From a bacterium A37T11 (lineage in GTDB: Bacteria > Bacteroidota > Bacteroidia > Sphingobacteriales > Sphingobacteriaceae): a DNA stretch of 64,000 bases. The notes beneath the pieces were generated by a model. It was not told the DNA's origin. It searched no databases and was given only the letters and a program-made list of their open reading frames with translations. Below are positions 36,424-45,683 of this stretch, one piece after another. Location of the stretch: NCBI GenBank assembly GCA_900109895.1, contig FOBR01000003.1, positions 233,690-297,689 on the forward strand, in the 5' to 3' direction. The translations under genes were made by a program, and so were the position numbers. Positions within the stretch are counted from its first letter, which is position 1. Each line of letters starts with the position of its first letter.

Positions 36424-37609
36424 GCGGCAGCGCCTGGAAAACTGGTATGAAACCATCCAGGCCCCACAGGCCCCCTTTAGCAGCGAAGCCGCCAAAACCC
36501 TACTACAGCAACAACTCCTGCAAGGCATCTATCGCCAACGGCCAGCCCTCAAACCCCGCCATCAAGTCCGGTACATCCGCCTATATTATTCATCCGCCGC
36601 CATTTTACTCATAGCACTAGCAACAGCATTATATTTCTATCGAAGCACATCAATCGTCAATCGTCCATCAAAAGTCGTAAATGAAGTCGGGCCCGGAAAA
36701 AACAGAGCCATCCTGACCTTAGCAGATGGCACAAAAGTAAACCTCGACAGTGCCAAATCCGGCATACAGATCAACGACGAGAACATTAATTATAATGACG
36801 GAACAAAAATCATTGCGCCTATTCATCATTCATCCGCCGGTAGTCGGACACAGTCATTCATAACTTATAATTCATTGACCACTCCTAAAGGCGGCCAGTA
36901 CCAAATAATACTCGAAGACGGCACCAAAGTATGGCTCAACGCCGCATCGACCCTAAAGTACCCCAGCCGCTTCAGCGGAGAAAAAAGAGAAGTCTTTTTA
37001 GAAGGCGAAGCCTACTTCGAAGTAAACAACAATCCTTCAATCGGCGCCGTGCAGGAAAATCGTAAATCGTACCTCGTACCTCGTAAATCAAATGAGCCAT
37101 TCATCGTTAAAAGCAAAAACCAAGAAATTACCGTCTTAGGTACCAGTTTTAATGTCAAGGCCTTCGCAGATGAAAAAGTAACAAAAACCACTTTAGTAAC
37201 AGGAAAAGTCCAAGTTAGGTCGAAAAACTTAAAACTTAAAACGTATAATCCCGATATATCGGGACAGGCTATAAAACTTCTAAAGCCAGCGCAGCAAGCC
37301 GTACTAAAGGGCGACAGCCTAACGGTAAACTCAGTAGATGTTAATAAAGAAACAGCTTGGCGCAGCAATAAATTTTCATTCACCGGGAAGACTTTTAAAC
37401 AAGTTATTGACGAGCTGGCACGCTGGTATGACTTGGAGGTAGTTTATACCAACGGCATCCCCGATGAAACCTTTGTGGGCAGCGCTTACCGCAATGAAAA
37501 ACTGTCGGCTGTGCTCAAGATACTTAAAAGCTACAAGGTTAATTACCACATAGCTGAAGGAAGAAAACTAATTATTGAAAACTTAACCCAGGAAAGGATC
37601 AGCCCATGA
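36356..37609 (+). CDS. FecR family anti-sigma factor (second copy)
   Basis: 417 residues. Cytoplasmic sigma-binding part (1-75), transmembrane helix (AAILLIALATALYFY, about 79-93), FecR domain (ILTLADGTKVNLDS, EVFLEGEAYFEVN) and C-terminal DUF4974 (FSFTGKTFKQVIDELARWYDL). It is 27 residues longer than its paralogue. The extra length comes from in-frame insertions: ENRKSYLVPRKSNE near 233-246 and a stretch with NLKLKTYNPDISGQA near 295-310. The 36615-36942 DNA equals that of the first fecR. It should regulate the overlapping upstream sigma factor in response to the STN-SusC at 37769. Confidence 0.94.
   Translation: MSNQEEIQQLIILYTDGTASPAERQRLENWYETIQAPQAPFSSEAAKTLLQQQLLQGIYRQRPALKPRHQVRYIRLYYSSAAILLIALATALYFYRSTSIVNRPSKVVNEVGPGKNRAILTLADGTKVNLDSAKSGIQINDENINYNDGTKIIAPIHHSSAGSRTQSFITYNSLTTPKGGQYQIILEDGTKVWLNAASTLKYPSRFSGEKREVFLEGEAYFEVNNNPSIGAVQENRKSYLVPRKSNEPFIVKSKNQEITVLGTSFNVKAFADEKVTKTTLVTGKVQVRSKNLKLKTYNPDISGQAIKLLKPAQQAVLKGDSLTVNSVDVNKETAWRSNKFSFTGKTFKQVIDELARWYDLEVVYTNGIPDETFVGSAYRNEKLSAVLKILKSYKVNYHIAEGRKLIIENLTQERISP
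36615..36942 (+). repeat. Exact 328-bp block shared with the first fecR (copy 2)
   Basis: Second member of the identical pair with 24811-25138, same orientation, 11,804 bp apart. The identity includes synonymous positions, so it is more recent than the general divergence of the two genes. Direct repeats in this arrangement could also recombine and delete the first SusC/D-Gld-TlpA operon between them. Confidence 0.92.
37058..37092 (+). repeat. Short in-frame repeat insertion in the second fecR
   Basis: The stretch is built from repeats of TCGTA with variants (AATCGTAAATCGTACC, then TCGTACCTCGTAAATC) and is absent from the first fecR. It is translated as SYLVPRKS. It looks like a small low-complexity or palindromic genomic repeat accepted inside a tolerant loop. 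Confidence 0.55.
37249..37264 (+). repeat. 16-bp perfect palindrome inside the second fecR
   Basis: TCCCGATATATCGGGA reads the same on both strands and encodes part of NPDISGQ. It directly follows an A-rich run with the repeated words AACTTAAAACTTAAAAC. The first fecR has no matching segment, so this is a second small insertion in the same gene. Confidence 0.6.
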
Positions 37610-37628
37610 CATAAAAATACCGATAGTA

Positions 37629-37686
37629 TTTGGTTCACCCGCGTGGAACCAAAACGAAAACAGGAAGGTGTGTCACCACCTCCCTG
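37629..37686 (+). promoter_or_regulatory. Two hairpins in the second fecR-susC gap
   Basis: TTTGGTTC (37629-37636) pairs with GAACCAAA (37646-37653). A second stem follows at 37661-37686 with CAGG/CCTG and GGTG/CACC. They lie in the 159-bp gap between fecR and the STN-SusC gene, the same position as the hairpin at 25814-25838 in the sister locus, though the sequences differ. A leader or partial terminator role is possible. Confidence 0.3.
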
Positions 37687-37768
37687 CCAGTAGTTCCGGA
37701 TAGCCATCGCTTATCCCTTTTGCAAAAAATAAAAACGTGTTTTACTATCCAAAAACTGTGTAAAGTTA

Positions 37769-40700
37769 ATGAATAAAACTTACTATTTACGGGTTATGCG
37801 CATTGTCATATTCCTACTTACATTCGGCTTCCTTCATTTGAGCGCCGCCAGCTATTCACAAAAAGTCAGCCTTTCAGTCCGGGAGACCACACTAAAGAAA
37901 GTACTGCAGGCCATCGAAGAACAAACGGGATACGAAATATCCGTTTCTTCCTCTGTATTGTCTACAGCTAGAACCGTTAGCATTGATGCACGGCAAATGC
38001 CACTTGCCGATTTTCTGGCTGCCATATTCAAAGACCAACCCATTGACTATGAAATGGGAAAGAAAAGCATTATGCTTTCGAAGAAAGAGAAAACCATCCT
38101 GGATCACATTCGTGACGCCATAGGTAGGAATGGAGAAGGCGACGTGCAGACATCCCAATCCACCGGGAAGGCTCTCCAGCAACTCCTCGCCGGCCGCGTC
38201 ACTGACTCACTAGGCACCCCCTTAGAAAACGCCACCATCCGCATCAAAGGAACGAATCGCGCCACCTTCACCAACACAAATGGTGAATTTACCTTAAGAG
38301 ATGTAGAAAACGGCAGCATTCTCCAAATTTCTTTTCTCGGATACTCCACCCGCGAAATAACTGTTTCAGGCCCAATTGGCACCGTCATCCTGTCCCGAAC
38401 CAATGCTGAACTGGAAGAAGCGGAAGTAATCCTTAACACAGGCTATCAAACTTTACCAAAAGAAAGAGCAACCGGATCCTTTAGTTTTGTAGACAATAAA
38501 ACCTTGAACCGTATTGTCGGGCCAAACATTCTAAGCCGATTAGAAGACGTAACCAGTGGGCTATTATTTGAACCGCACATCGGCATTAGTTATGGCACTA
38601 CCAGTGCAACCAATATCAGTATACGGGGTCGCAGTACTATCCATTCAAATACAGACCCCTTAATTGTTCTGGATAATTTTCCTTATGATGGGGATATTAA
38701 TAATATTAATCCAAATACAATTCTTAGTGTAACAGTATTGAAAGATGCGGCTGCTGCCTCAATTTGGGGAGCTAAAGCGGCTAACGGTGTGATCGTGATC
38801 ACCTCAAAAAAGGGGCAGTATAACCAGCCCTTGAATGTTGCATTTAACACCAACATAAAAATTGGAAATAAGCCAAATCTATTTTATTCGCCTATTTTAA
38901 GTAGCAGTGATTATATCGATATTGAAAAGTATTTGTTTGATAATGGAAATTACGATTATCAAATTGGAGATATGTATAATATATATCCATTTACCCCGGC
39001 CGTAAATGCCATGATAGATAACAGAAATGGACTAATAACAACAGAACAATTACAGGAAAAGTTAAATGTGTTAAAGACGCAAGATGTAAGAAATGATATT
39101 TCAAAATATGTATACCAACAATCCGTTGCCCAACAATATAGTTTAAATATTTCCGGTGGAAATAATACAGATAATTATTTCCTTTCAGGAGGATATGATA
39201 AAGGTTTTTCCAATGTTAAGGGATTAAGCAATGACCGTATAACATTAAATTTCAATAATACTTACTCTATCATCAAAGGTAAACTAGAGTTTCAAGCTGG
39301 TTTTAATTTCACAAAGACCAAACTTAAAAATAATATTGGGGATGGCACGAGTCCGGCTTTTAGTAATATGGGCACAATTTATCCTTACGCACAGTTAGCG
39401 GACGCAAATGGTAATGCGCTGGCTATACCAAGATATATCAGTCCGTTAATAGATACGATTGGCCATGGGCAGCTTTTGGATTGGAGTTATAAGTTTTTAG
39501 ATGAGCAGAAATATGCTAATAATGTAACTCGAAATACTGATTACAAGCTGAATTTTAGTTTAAATTGTAACATTACAAGGCATATAAAAACCAATTTAAA
39601 CTACCAATATAGTAAGGGAGATATGGTAAATGACAATTTGCACAGCCTGGATAGCTATTATACCCGTGACTATATTAATCAATTCAGTATAATAGATAAT
39701 TCTTCTAATACCGTAACTAGGCCAGTTCCATTAGGCGCTATTTTGGATAAAAGTTCAAGTTTATATACGGGTCAACATGGCCGCTTCCAAATCAACTATG
39801 ATCAGGAATTTGGAGAACATCAGGTAACGGCGATCGCTGGTGCGGAGATAAATGATGTTTCAACAAATGGACAAACTGGCAGGTTTTATGGTTATGATGA
39901 GAAACACTCAGCAATTACACCGGTAGATTATATTTCAAATTTTACAAATATTCTTTCAGGATATGGAATGCAAATTCAAAACAATGACAACCTAACAATT
40001 TATAGTGATCGTTTTGTTTCCTATTTTGGAAATTTGGCGTATACTTATTTAGGGCGTTATACGCTTTCGTTAAGCGGCAGAAAGGACGGTGCTAATATTT
40101 TTGGTGTAAACGCCAATCAGAAAATTAAACCATTTTGGTCTATGGGTTTAGCTTGGAATGTTAGTCAGGAACCTCATTATAGCTTGAGTTGGTTGCCATT
40201 GCTTAAACTAAGAACAACTTATGGGTATAATGGCAATGTTAACCGAGGTATTTCTGCATTACTAACTACTGCTTTAAATGGGGTTAATCTTTATAATCAA
40301 TTAGAAAGCTATATAGCCAATGCCCCTAATCCGGACTTACGCTGGGAAACTTCTAAGCAGCTAAATATCGGTATTGATTTTTCTATTTTGAAAAGTAATC
40401 GGATTTTTGGAAGTATAGATTATTATCACAAAAATGGGATTAACTTAATAGGCGATGCCATTTTGCCGCCTACTTCTGGCTTTACCTCTTTTAGAGGAAA
40501 TACGGCTGATATGCGGGGCGAGGGAATTGACCTAATTTTAAATGGGAAAATTTTGGATAAGCAATTTAAATGGTTAACGACGCTGCAATATAGTACAGCA
40601 ACAAATATAGTGACCAACTATAAAGTTTCACCACCTACAAATGGCTATATAATTCAAGGAAATTTGCCGGTCGTAGGATATCCTGTCGGTGCAGTATTTG

Positions 40701-41317
40701 CCTATAAATGGGCGGGTCTTGACCCTGAAAATGGCGACCCACAAGGATATGTAGATGGAAAGATTTCAAAAGATTATGCTTTGATGCAAGCATCAACAAA
40801 TAAGGAAGATTTGGTTTACAAGGGCTCCCAACTACCAACTGCATTTGGAAATTTTATGAACACTTTTACGTTTAAACAGCTTTCTTTATCTGTAAACATC
40901 TCGTACAAATTTGGGTATTATTTCGGCAGGCCTTCGATTTCATATGGAGGAGTATTTAGTGGTAGTACCTTAGGCAGTGCCGATTACGAAAAACGCTGGC
41001 AAAAGCCGGGAGATGAAAAGTTCACAAATGTTCCCTCGATGATTTACCCATATGATTCAAGCAGGGATCATATTTATAGTCATTCGGAGGTGTTAATAGA
41101 TAAGGGTGATCAGATCCGGTTGAAGGATATCCGCCTGAGTTACGATTTGACAAAAATACAGATGCACCGGTTTCCATTTTCACATGTTCAATTTTATGCT
41201 GTTGCTGAAAATATTGGCTTAATATGGAGGGCCAATCATGATCATTTTGATCCGGATAATATTAATACATTTCCTATTCCGCTAGCGATTAGCGCAGGAT
41301 TAAATCTAAATTTTTAA
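37769..41317 (+). CDS. STN-domain SusC/RagA TonB-dependent transporter
   Basis: 1182 residues. Signal peptide (IVIFLLTFGFLHLSAAS), STN domain at about 35-110 (TLKKVLQAIEEQTGYEISV), carboxypeptidase-like beta domain (VTDSLGTPLENATIRIKG, 145-225), plug (ILNTGYQTLPKERATGSF, SIRGRSTIHS, WGAKAANGVIVITSKKG) and barrel ending SAGLNLNF. The TGYQ-PKERATGSF plug start is shared with the SusC at 57227, so these two are close relatives. By eye the base composition becomes much more AT-rich after about 38.6 kb, where the barrel begins, than in the signalling domains before it. Confidence 0.95.
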   Translation: MNKTYYLRVMRIVIFLLTFGFLHLSAASYSQKVSLSVRETTLKKVLQAIEEQTGYEISVSSSVLSTARTVSIDARQMPLADFLAAIFKDQPIDYEMGKKSIMLSKKEKTILDHIRDAIGRNGEGDVQTSQSTGKALQQLLAGRVTDSLGTPLENATIRIKGTNRATFTNTNGEFTLRDVENGSILQISFLGYSTREITVSGPIGTVILSRTNAELEEAEVILNTGYQTLPKERATGSFSFVDNKTLNRIVGPNILSRLEDVTSGLLFEPHIGISYGTTSATNISIRGRSTIHSNTDPLIVLDNFPYDGDINNINPNTILSVTVLKDAAAASIWGAKAANGVIVITSKKGQYNQPLNVAFNTNIKIGNKPNLFYSPILSSSDYIDIEKYLFDNGNYDYQIGDMYNIYPFTPAVNAMIDNRNGLITTEQLQEKLNVLKTQDVRNDISKYVYQQSVAQQYSLNISGGNNTDNYFLSGGYDKGFSNVKGLSNDRITLNFNNTYSIIKGKLEFQAGFNFTKTKLKNNIGDGTSPAFSNMGTIYPYAQLADANGNALAIPRYISPLIDTIGHGQLLDWSYKFLDEQKYANNVTRNTDYKLNFSLNCNITRHIKTNLNYQYSKGDMVNDNLHSLDSYYTRDYINQFSIIDNSSNTVTRPVPLGAILDKSSSLYTGQHGRFQINYDQEFGEHQVTAIAGAEINDVSTNGQTGRFYGYDEKHSAITPVDYISNFTNILSGYGMQIQNNDNLTIYSDRFVSYFGNLAYTYLGRYTLSLSGRKDGANIFGVNANQKIKPFWSMGLAWNVSQEPHYSLSWLPLLKLRTTYGYNGNVNRGISALLTTALNGVNLYNQLESYIANAPNPDLRWETSKQLNIGIDFSILKSNRIFGSIDYYHKNGINLIGDAILPPTSGFTSFRGNTADMRGEGIDLILNGKILDKQFKWLTTLQYSTATNIVTNYKVSPPTNGYIIQGNLPVVGYPVGAVFAYKWAGLDPENGDPQGYVDGKISKDYALMQASTNKEDLVYKGSQLPTAFGNFMNTFTFKQLSLSVNISYKFGYYFGRPSISYGGVFSGSTLGSADYEKRWQKPGDEKFTNVPSMIYPYDSSRDHIYSHSEVLIDKGDQIRLKDIRLSYDLTKIQMHRFPFSHVQFYAVAENIGLIWRANHDHFDPDNINTFPIPLAISAGLNLNF

Positions 41318-41333
41318 TTTCAGAATAGTTTAC

Positions 41334-42704
41334 ATGAAACAGAAAAAAATTATTAGGCATATATTGCTTTTAACCTTGATCTTTGGAGTGTCTTCCTGTC
41401 AAAAATTTTTGGATAGTGTGCCTGACAAACGTTTAGCGATTCCGACTTCGATAGCAGAATTACAATACATTTTAAATAATACATACGACATGAACGTCGG
41501 CGCACCATGTTTAACCGATCTGGCGACCGATGATGCCTATTTCACAGAGACTCAATTAGGAACTATGCTTAAACAAGCACGAAATAGTTATAGTTGGGAA
41601 AAAGATATCTTTAACGGAGAACCAGCTCAAGACTGGAGTCCATGTTATAAAACCGTTTATAATTCAAATGTAGTATTAGAGGGCTTAAGTAAGCTCAGTT
41701 CTAAAGGCCAGGAACAAGCCTATAACACCACTATAGCAAATGCGTTATTTTATAGGGCTTTTGCATTTTTTAATCTCCAAGAGGAGTTTGGTCAACCTTA
41801 TGATCTAAACACAGCAGAGAGTGATTTAGGAATAGTTTTAAAGCTAAATACAAATTTAAATGAATCTGTTCATCGAAGTTCGGTAAAGGAAACCTATGAT
41901 CAAATAATCAAAGATTTAAATGAAGCTTTGGATTTGTTTCCCAACAATTTTAATCTGGATGTCATTACAAGCCCCATAAAACCGGCTGCATATGCGCTAC
42001 TGGCTAGGGTGAACCTTTCTATGCAACAGTATGAAGAAGCCGGTAGGAATGCAAAACACTGTCTCCAGCTATATAATCTACTAACAGACTATAATGATAT
42101 AAATGCGTCAGTTAGTTTTCCTTTATATCGACAGAAAAACGTGGAAACGTTATTCGAACACACCCAAGCAAATAATTTTGTATCTACTCAAACTGGCATT
42201 GACCAAGAACTTTATAGCCAGTATGATAATAATGATTTAAGAAAAAATCTATTTTTCCGATCGGGTACTAACGGATCAGTTCAGTTTCAGGGATTTTATA
42301 CCTATAGATTAAATGTGCAATGGAGTAATGGTCTTTGTGTCGATGAAGTGTATTTGATAAGTGCTGAAGCCGCAGCAAGGGTTGGTGAATTAACTTCTGC
42401 ATTAAATGATTTAAATACACTACTTATAAATAGGTATAAAACAGGTACATATATGGAATATTTCTCGGACAATCCAGATACTGTTTTAGACAAAGTGTTG
42501 CTAGAAAGAAGAAAGGAGTTATTATTTAGAGGATTGCGATGGTCAGATCTTCGGCGATTAAATAAAGAACCAAAATTCGCAAAAACAATTAGTCGGTCTT
42601 TAAATGATCAGACTATTTCTCTAGCGCCGAACGACCCTAAATATGCTTTCCCTATTCCCGTAGAAGAAATAAAATTAAGCGGATTAATTCAAAATAATAG
42701 ATAA
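41334..42704 (+). CDS. SusD/RagB family lipoprotein
   Basis: 456 residues with a lipoprotein signal (LIFGVSSC, Cys22). KFLDSVPDKRLAIPTSIAEL at the N-terminus, FYRAFAFFNLQEEFG in the middle, and ERRKELLFRGLRWSDLRRLN then FPIPVEEIKLSG at the end mark the family. It resembles the SusD at 55832 (AIVPTSLADM, FPIPPYIIQLTG), in line with the relation of their SusC partners. It is AT-rich like its neighbours and lies 16 bp after susC. Confidence 0.94.
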   Translation: MKQKKIIRHILLLTLIFGVSSCQKFLDSVPDKRLAIPTSIAELQYILNNTYDMNVGAPCLTDLATDDAYFTETQLGTMLKQARNSYSWEKDIFNGEPAQDWSPCYKTVYNSNVVLEGLSKLSSKGQEQAYNTTIANALFYRAFAFFNLQEEFGQPYDLNTAESDLGIVLKLNTNLNESVHRSSVKETYDQIIKDLNEALDLFPNNFNLDVITSPIKPAAYALLARVNLSMQQYEEAGRNAKHCLQLYNLLTDYNDINASVSFPLYRQKNVETLFEHTQANNFVSTQTGIDQELYSQYDNNDLRKNLFFRSGTNGSVQFQGFYTYRLNVQWSNGLCVDEVYLISAEAAARVGELTSALNDLNTLLINRYKTGTYMEYFSDNPDTVLDKVLLERRKELLFRGLRWSDLRRLNKEPKFAKTISRSLNDQTISLAPNDPKYAFPIPVEEIKLSGLIQNNR

Positions 42705-42711
42705 AACAATA

Positions 42712-44277
42712 ATGAGGCATATATATATATGGATTGTCCTAACAATTCTTAGTGTAAAATTACACGCGCAGGACACGCAATCAGTAGCAAAGGCTGCAAA
42801 TGTGGTTTCATTTAAAATTAAAATAGTGAACGATTTTGGAGGGGATTCATTAAACTTAGATATTGATACTTTGGCTTTATTTTATTTTGATAATGGATTA
42901 TCCGATTATACAGATGAAAGGCTCCCGCATAAAGAAATTCTTTCCGTTAAATCTTTGGATGGATATTTTTATTTTCATATTCCTAAAATCAACAAACCAC
43001 AATATTTTAGTTTAGGAAGCTACAAGAGAATAGGTATGGGCTATCCGCCTAACGGAAAAACCATTTACTATATGGCCAATGACTTTTTCAATCCCGTGTT
43101 ATCAATGTACTTAATGGAACCGGGAGATGATGTGACGATGACCCTTGCCGGATACATTGACCCTAGTGAAAAATGGAAGGTTGTTTACAATCTAACCTTT
43201 CAAGGAACGGGTTCCGCTAAATACATTTGTAGATTTAATACCGATAATTTTCAAAGCCGGATCGATTTTGGTAACATGGAAAACCCCATGTTGTTTGAAG
43301 GTCATTATATGGTAAATAATGGTTTTGACAAAAGAACATCACTATCTTTAAATGTAATTGATGGTTACAAATCCCTAATATCAGATATTGCCTATAATGT
43401 TTTGCGTGCTGACATATTCTCGGAATTTGAGCTTCAGAAGTATCGGATTTATGATTATAGAATTGTGCCTAACTTGGAAAAAACTAAAATTTCAGAAATT
43501 GTCTTGTTTGGGAGGGAAATGCTTGCGCAAAAAGAACCTTCATTTTCAAATGAAGCAAAGTTGATTTCAAAACGTTATGCCGACATGCAGGTACAAAAAA
43601 TGTTACTAGGGACAACTCTATTTTCAAAAAAGGATTATAATGCAGTTTTTAACAAAATTTTGCTTTGGCCAGATATAAATCTTAAAGAAAAATTGATTGC
43701 ACAATATCTGAATAATTACAACAAAGCTGTCCCAGAACTGACCAATACCATAGATAGATCCTTAACAATTGTTAAAGACCCATACCTAAGAGGTGTCATT
43801 GAGAACCTAAACCATTTAAAGATTGGCAATCCTGCGTTTAACTTTTCTTTGAGAGATACCACCGGGAAAACTGTCCAATTAGCTGACTTTAAGAATAAAG
43901 TGGTTTTCATGGATTTTTGGTATGTTGGATGTACCGCTTGCGCAAAATATTTTAAAGGCGAATTGTTGGAGGTTGAACATCAGTTTAAAGAAAATCCAAA
44001 TGTATTTTTTATTACCGTTGCTTTAGATGGAGATCTATCACAATGGAAAAGGGGTCTTGCAAGTGGCAATTACACTTCAGAAGAGGCAATCAATGTATAC
44101 ACCAATGGCCAAGGCTGGAAACATGAAATCGTCAATTATTATAATATTACTGGCGCTCCTTTTCCAATAGTGATAGATGGCAAAGGAAATCTTTTTGCTG
44201 TGGGTAATATTTTGAGGACCAAAGAGAAACTAACAGCATTCATCAATCAAGCTATAGCCAAATTAACAAAAAATTAA
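42712..44277 (+). CDS. TlpA family disulfide reductase with large N-terminal domain
   Basis: 521 residues with a signal peptide (VLTILSVKLHAQ). The first 370 residues are a beta-rich and helical region that I do not recognise, perhaps DUF4369-like. The thioredoxin domain fills about 375-521: NFSLRDTTGKTVQLADF, FMDFWYVGCTACAKYF with Cys407 and Cys410, and the cis-proline motif GAPFPIVIDGKG. It starts 7 bp after susD. An envelope thiol-disulfide protein tied to the transporter is the simplest reading. Domain order is opposite to that of the TlpA-like protein at 33988. Confidence 0.88.
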   Translation: MRHIYIWIVLTILSVKLHAQDTQSVAKAANVVSFKIKIVNDFGGDSLNLDIDTLALFYFDNGLSDYTDERLPHKEILSVKSLDGYFYFHIPKINKPQYFSLGSYKRIGMGYPPNGKTIYYMANDFFNPVLSMYLMEPGDDVTMTLAGYIDPSEKWKVVYNLTFQGTGSAKYICRFNTDNFQSRIDFGNMENPMLFEGHYMVNNGFDKRTSLSLNVIDGYKSLISDIAYNVLRADIFSEFELQKYRIYDYRIVPNLEKTKISEIVLFGREMLAQKEPSFSNEAKLISKRYADMQVQKMLLGTTLFSKKDYNAVFNKILLWPDINLKEKLIAQYLNNYNKAVPELTNTIDRSLTIVKDPYLRGVIENLNHLKIGNPAFNFSLRDTTGKTVQLADFKNKVVFMDFWYVGCTACAKYFKGELLEVEHQFKENPNVFFITVALDGDLSQWKRGLASGNYTSEEAINVYTNGQGWKHEIVNYYNITGAPFPIVIDGKGNLFAVGNILRTKEKLTAFINQAIAKLTKN

Positions 44278-44361
44278 ATGATAGTAGGTATGTTGGTATT
44301 AAATTATTAGCTGGAAAAATTGTACATTTTATGCGCACAGCTATCAAAAAACACTCAACAG

Positions 44362-44386
44362 AAAAAGGCCTAAACAGGCCTTTTTT
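44362..44386 (+). terminator. Rho-independent terminator after the second TlpA operon
   Basis: AAAAAGGCC (44362-44370) and GGCCTTTTT (44377-44385) form a perfect stem with a 6-nt loop TAAACA, followed directly by T residues. This is the clearest terminator in the window and ends the operon that starts at 35701 or 37769. Confidence 0.85.
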
Positions 44387-44403
44387 ACCCATAATTCTTT
44401 AAA

Positions 44404-44411
44404 TATCTTTG
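44404..44411 (+). promoter_or_regulatory. -7 box before the lipoprotein gene
   Basis: TATCTTTG matches TAnnTTTG exactly, and a T-rich stretch sits about 20 bp upstream. Transcription would start near 44418, after the ATG at 44416, which supports translation from the ATG at 44440 instead. Confidence 0.45.
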
Positions 44412-44439
44412 AACTATGTTAAACATATTCATAAATACA

Positions 44440-45018
44440 ATGAAAACAATTCTATTTCTTACAATTCTCGCTATCAGCACAATGCTGTATAGCGCCTGCG
44501 GCGAAGGAAAATCCGCAACCGCTACAACCGGTCAACGGACCAGCATCCCCGATTCGGTCAAAGTGCCCTATGAAGTAGCCCTGCAAATGGTGGCCAACTA
44601 TGCCCCCCGTGCTGGGTACGTGGACCGAGGGGAACAAACGCTGCCCGACAGCCGGGCCGTATGGTTCAGTATTGAACGGCTCAATGCCCTGCTGGCGCAG
44701 CTCAATGCCGAAAAGGCGGATGGCATCCGCTTTTACTTCTCCACGTACAACGACACCTACAAGCCTGGAGAGAAGGGGGCGCACGTACCTCCGCCGGATT
44801 ATTGGGGATACAACACCCTGCTGATGGTCTCTACCAAAGACAGCCTGGTAAAAGGGGTGAGCCTGCATCGCGACTACTTTACCGATACGCAGACGGCGGG
44901 CAAACAGTCCCGGGGATTTGTCGTAACGGCCGAAGCCGAAAACTTTGGCGGCCTGTGCCCGCCGCCGCCCTGTTGCTACAACCAAGGGGCACTCTTGTTA
45001 AAGCACGCAAAAAAATAA
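44440..45018 (+). CDS. Conserved lipoprotein of unknown function
   Basis: 192 residues from ATG 44440. Lipoprotein signal AISTMLYSAC with Cys17. The body carries VPYEVALQMVANYAPRAGYV, WFSIERLNALLAQL, then YWGYNTLLMVSTKDS, and ends with GGLCPPPPCCYNQGALLL, a proline-cysteine cluster. I know this only as a conserved Bacteroidota hypothetical family usually followed by a small membrane protein, as here. Its role is unknown. The upstream ATG at 44416 would put eight residues before a good signal peptide and is less likely. It begins a run of genes that ends with a two-component system. Confidence 0.75.
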   Translation: MKTILFLTILAISTMLYSACGEGKSATATTGQRTSIPDSVKVPYEVALQMVANYAPRAGYVDRGEQTLPDSRAVWFSIERLNALLAQLNAEKADGIRFYFSTYNDTYKPGEKGAHVPPPDYWGYNTLLMVSTKDSLVKGVSLHRDYFTDTQTAGKQSRGFVVTAEAENFGGLCPPPPCCYNQGALLLKHAKK

Positions 45019-45032
45019 CCCTTCAGAAGGCT

Positions 45033-45683
45033 ATGACCATGTGGATCTCTTATCTATTCTGGGAAATAGTGGCTTTAGTGGCCGCTTGGTATTTCCTGCG
45101 GGGCGATACGGGTGCCTGGAGATGGCAGCGGTGGTTCCTGGCAGTGGTACTGGTGGTTGAGCTGGCAGGTACTGCTATCAGCCAGTACGGGCACCGGTCC
45201 AACCACTGGCTGTACAACGCATTTATACCCGTGCATTTCTCCTTTATCAGTTGGTTCTTGTACACGCGCATCAACGTGCTGAAACCCCACCCGGTGTATG
45301 TGCTGTATAGTTGGCTGGTGCTGTTTGGTATATACTATAGTGGGGAAAGCTGGCAGCACGGTTTCCGGGAGTTCAGCCGAAAATCCATGATCATTGTCGA
45401 AGTAGCACTTTGCCTGGCCTGCTCGTATTACTACATCCTGATTAGTCCTAAACGGCAGGTAAACTTTTTTAAACTCCAGGCTGACCTTTTCTGGGTGCAT
45501 GGCGTGTTAATCTTCTATAGTTTACGGCTAGCTTTTGATTTTTTCCTGCCTGGTTTATTGATGCATGCCTATCGTATGGCAGGTGTCTACGTTTCGGTAT
45601 GGATCAATATTTTTCTCAACCTATTAAATTATGCTTTATGGAGTTACTCATTTTATTGCTATTACCAGAAGAGCAGGATGTAG
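45033..45683 (+). CDS. Polytopic membrane protein of unknown function
   Basis: 216 residues from the ATG at 45033, which has AGAAGG before it. About six to seven hydrophobic helices can be seen, for example FWEIVALVAAWYFL, WFLAVVLVVELAGTAIS, PVYVLYSWLVLFGIYY and MIIVEVALCLACSYYYI. There are no recognisable catalytic motifs. The open frame extends upstream to 44802 but that part overlaps the lipoprotein gene and reads unlike protein. Its end overlaps the histidine kinase gene by 46 bp, so it may supply membrane sensing for the kinase; this is inference. Confidence 0.75.
   Translation: MTMWISYLFWEIVALVAAWYFLRGDTGAWRWQRWFLAVVLVVELAGTAISQYGHRSNHWLYNAFIPVHFSFISWFLYTRINVLKPHPVYVLYSWLVLFGIYYSGESWQHGFREFSRKSMIIVEVALCLACSYYYILISPKRQVNFFKLQADLFWVHGVLIFYSLRLAFDFFLPGLLMHAYRMAGVYVSVWINIFLNLLNYALWSYSFYCYYQKSRM

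Noticed and set aside
44452..44985. 177-residue minus-strand reading frame
   Set aside because: It is the antisense shadow of the lipoprotein gene, whose lipobox and conserved words support the plus strand.
44802..45032. N-terminal extension of the membrane protein
   Set aside because: It overlaps the lipoprotein gene in another frame and reads as arginine- and proline-rich noise; ATG 45033 has a ribosome site.
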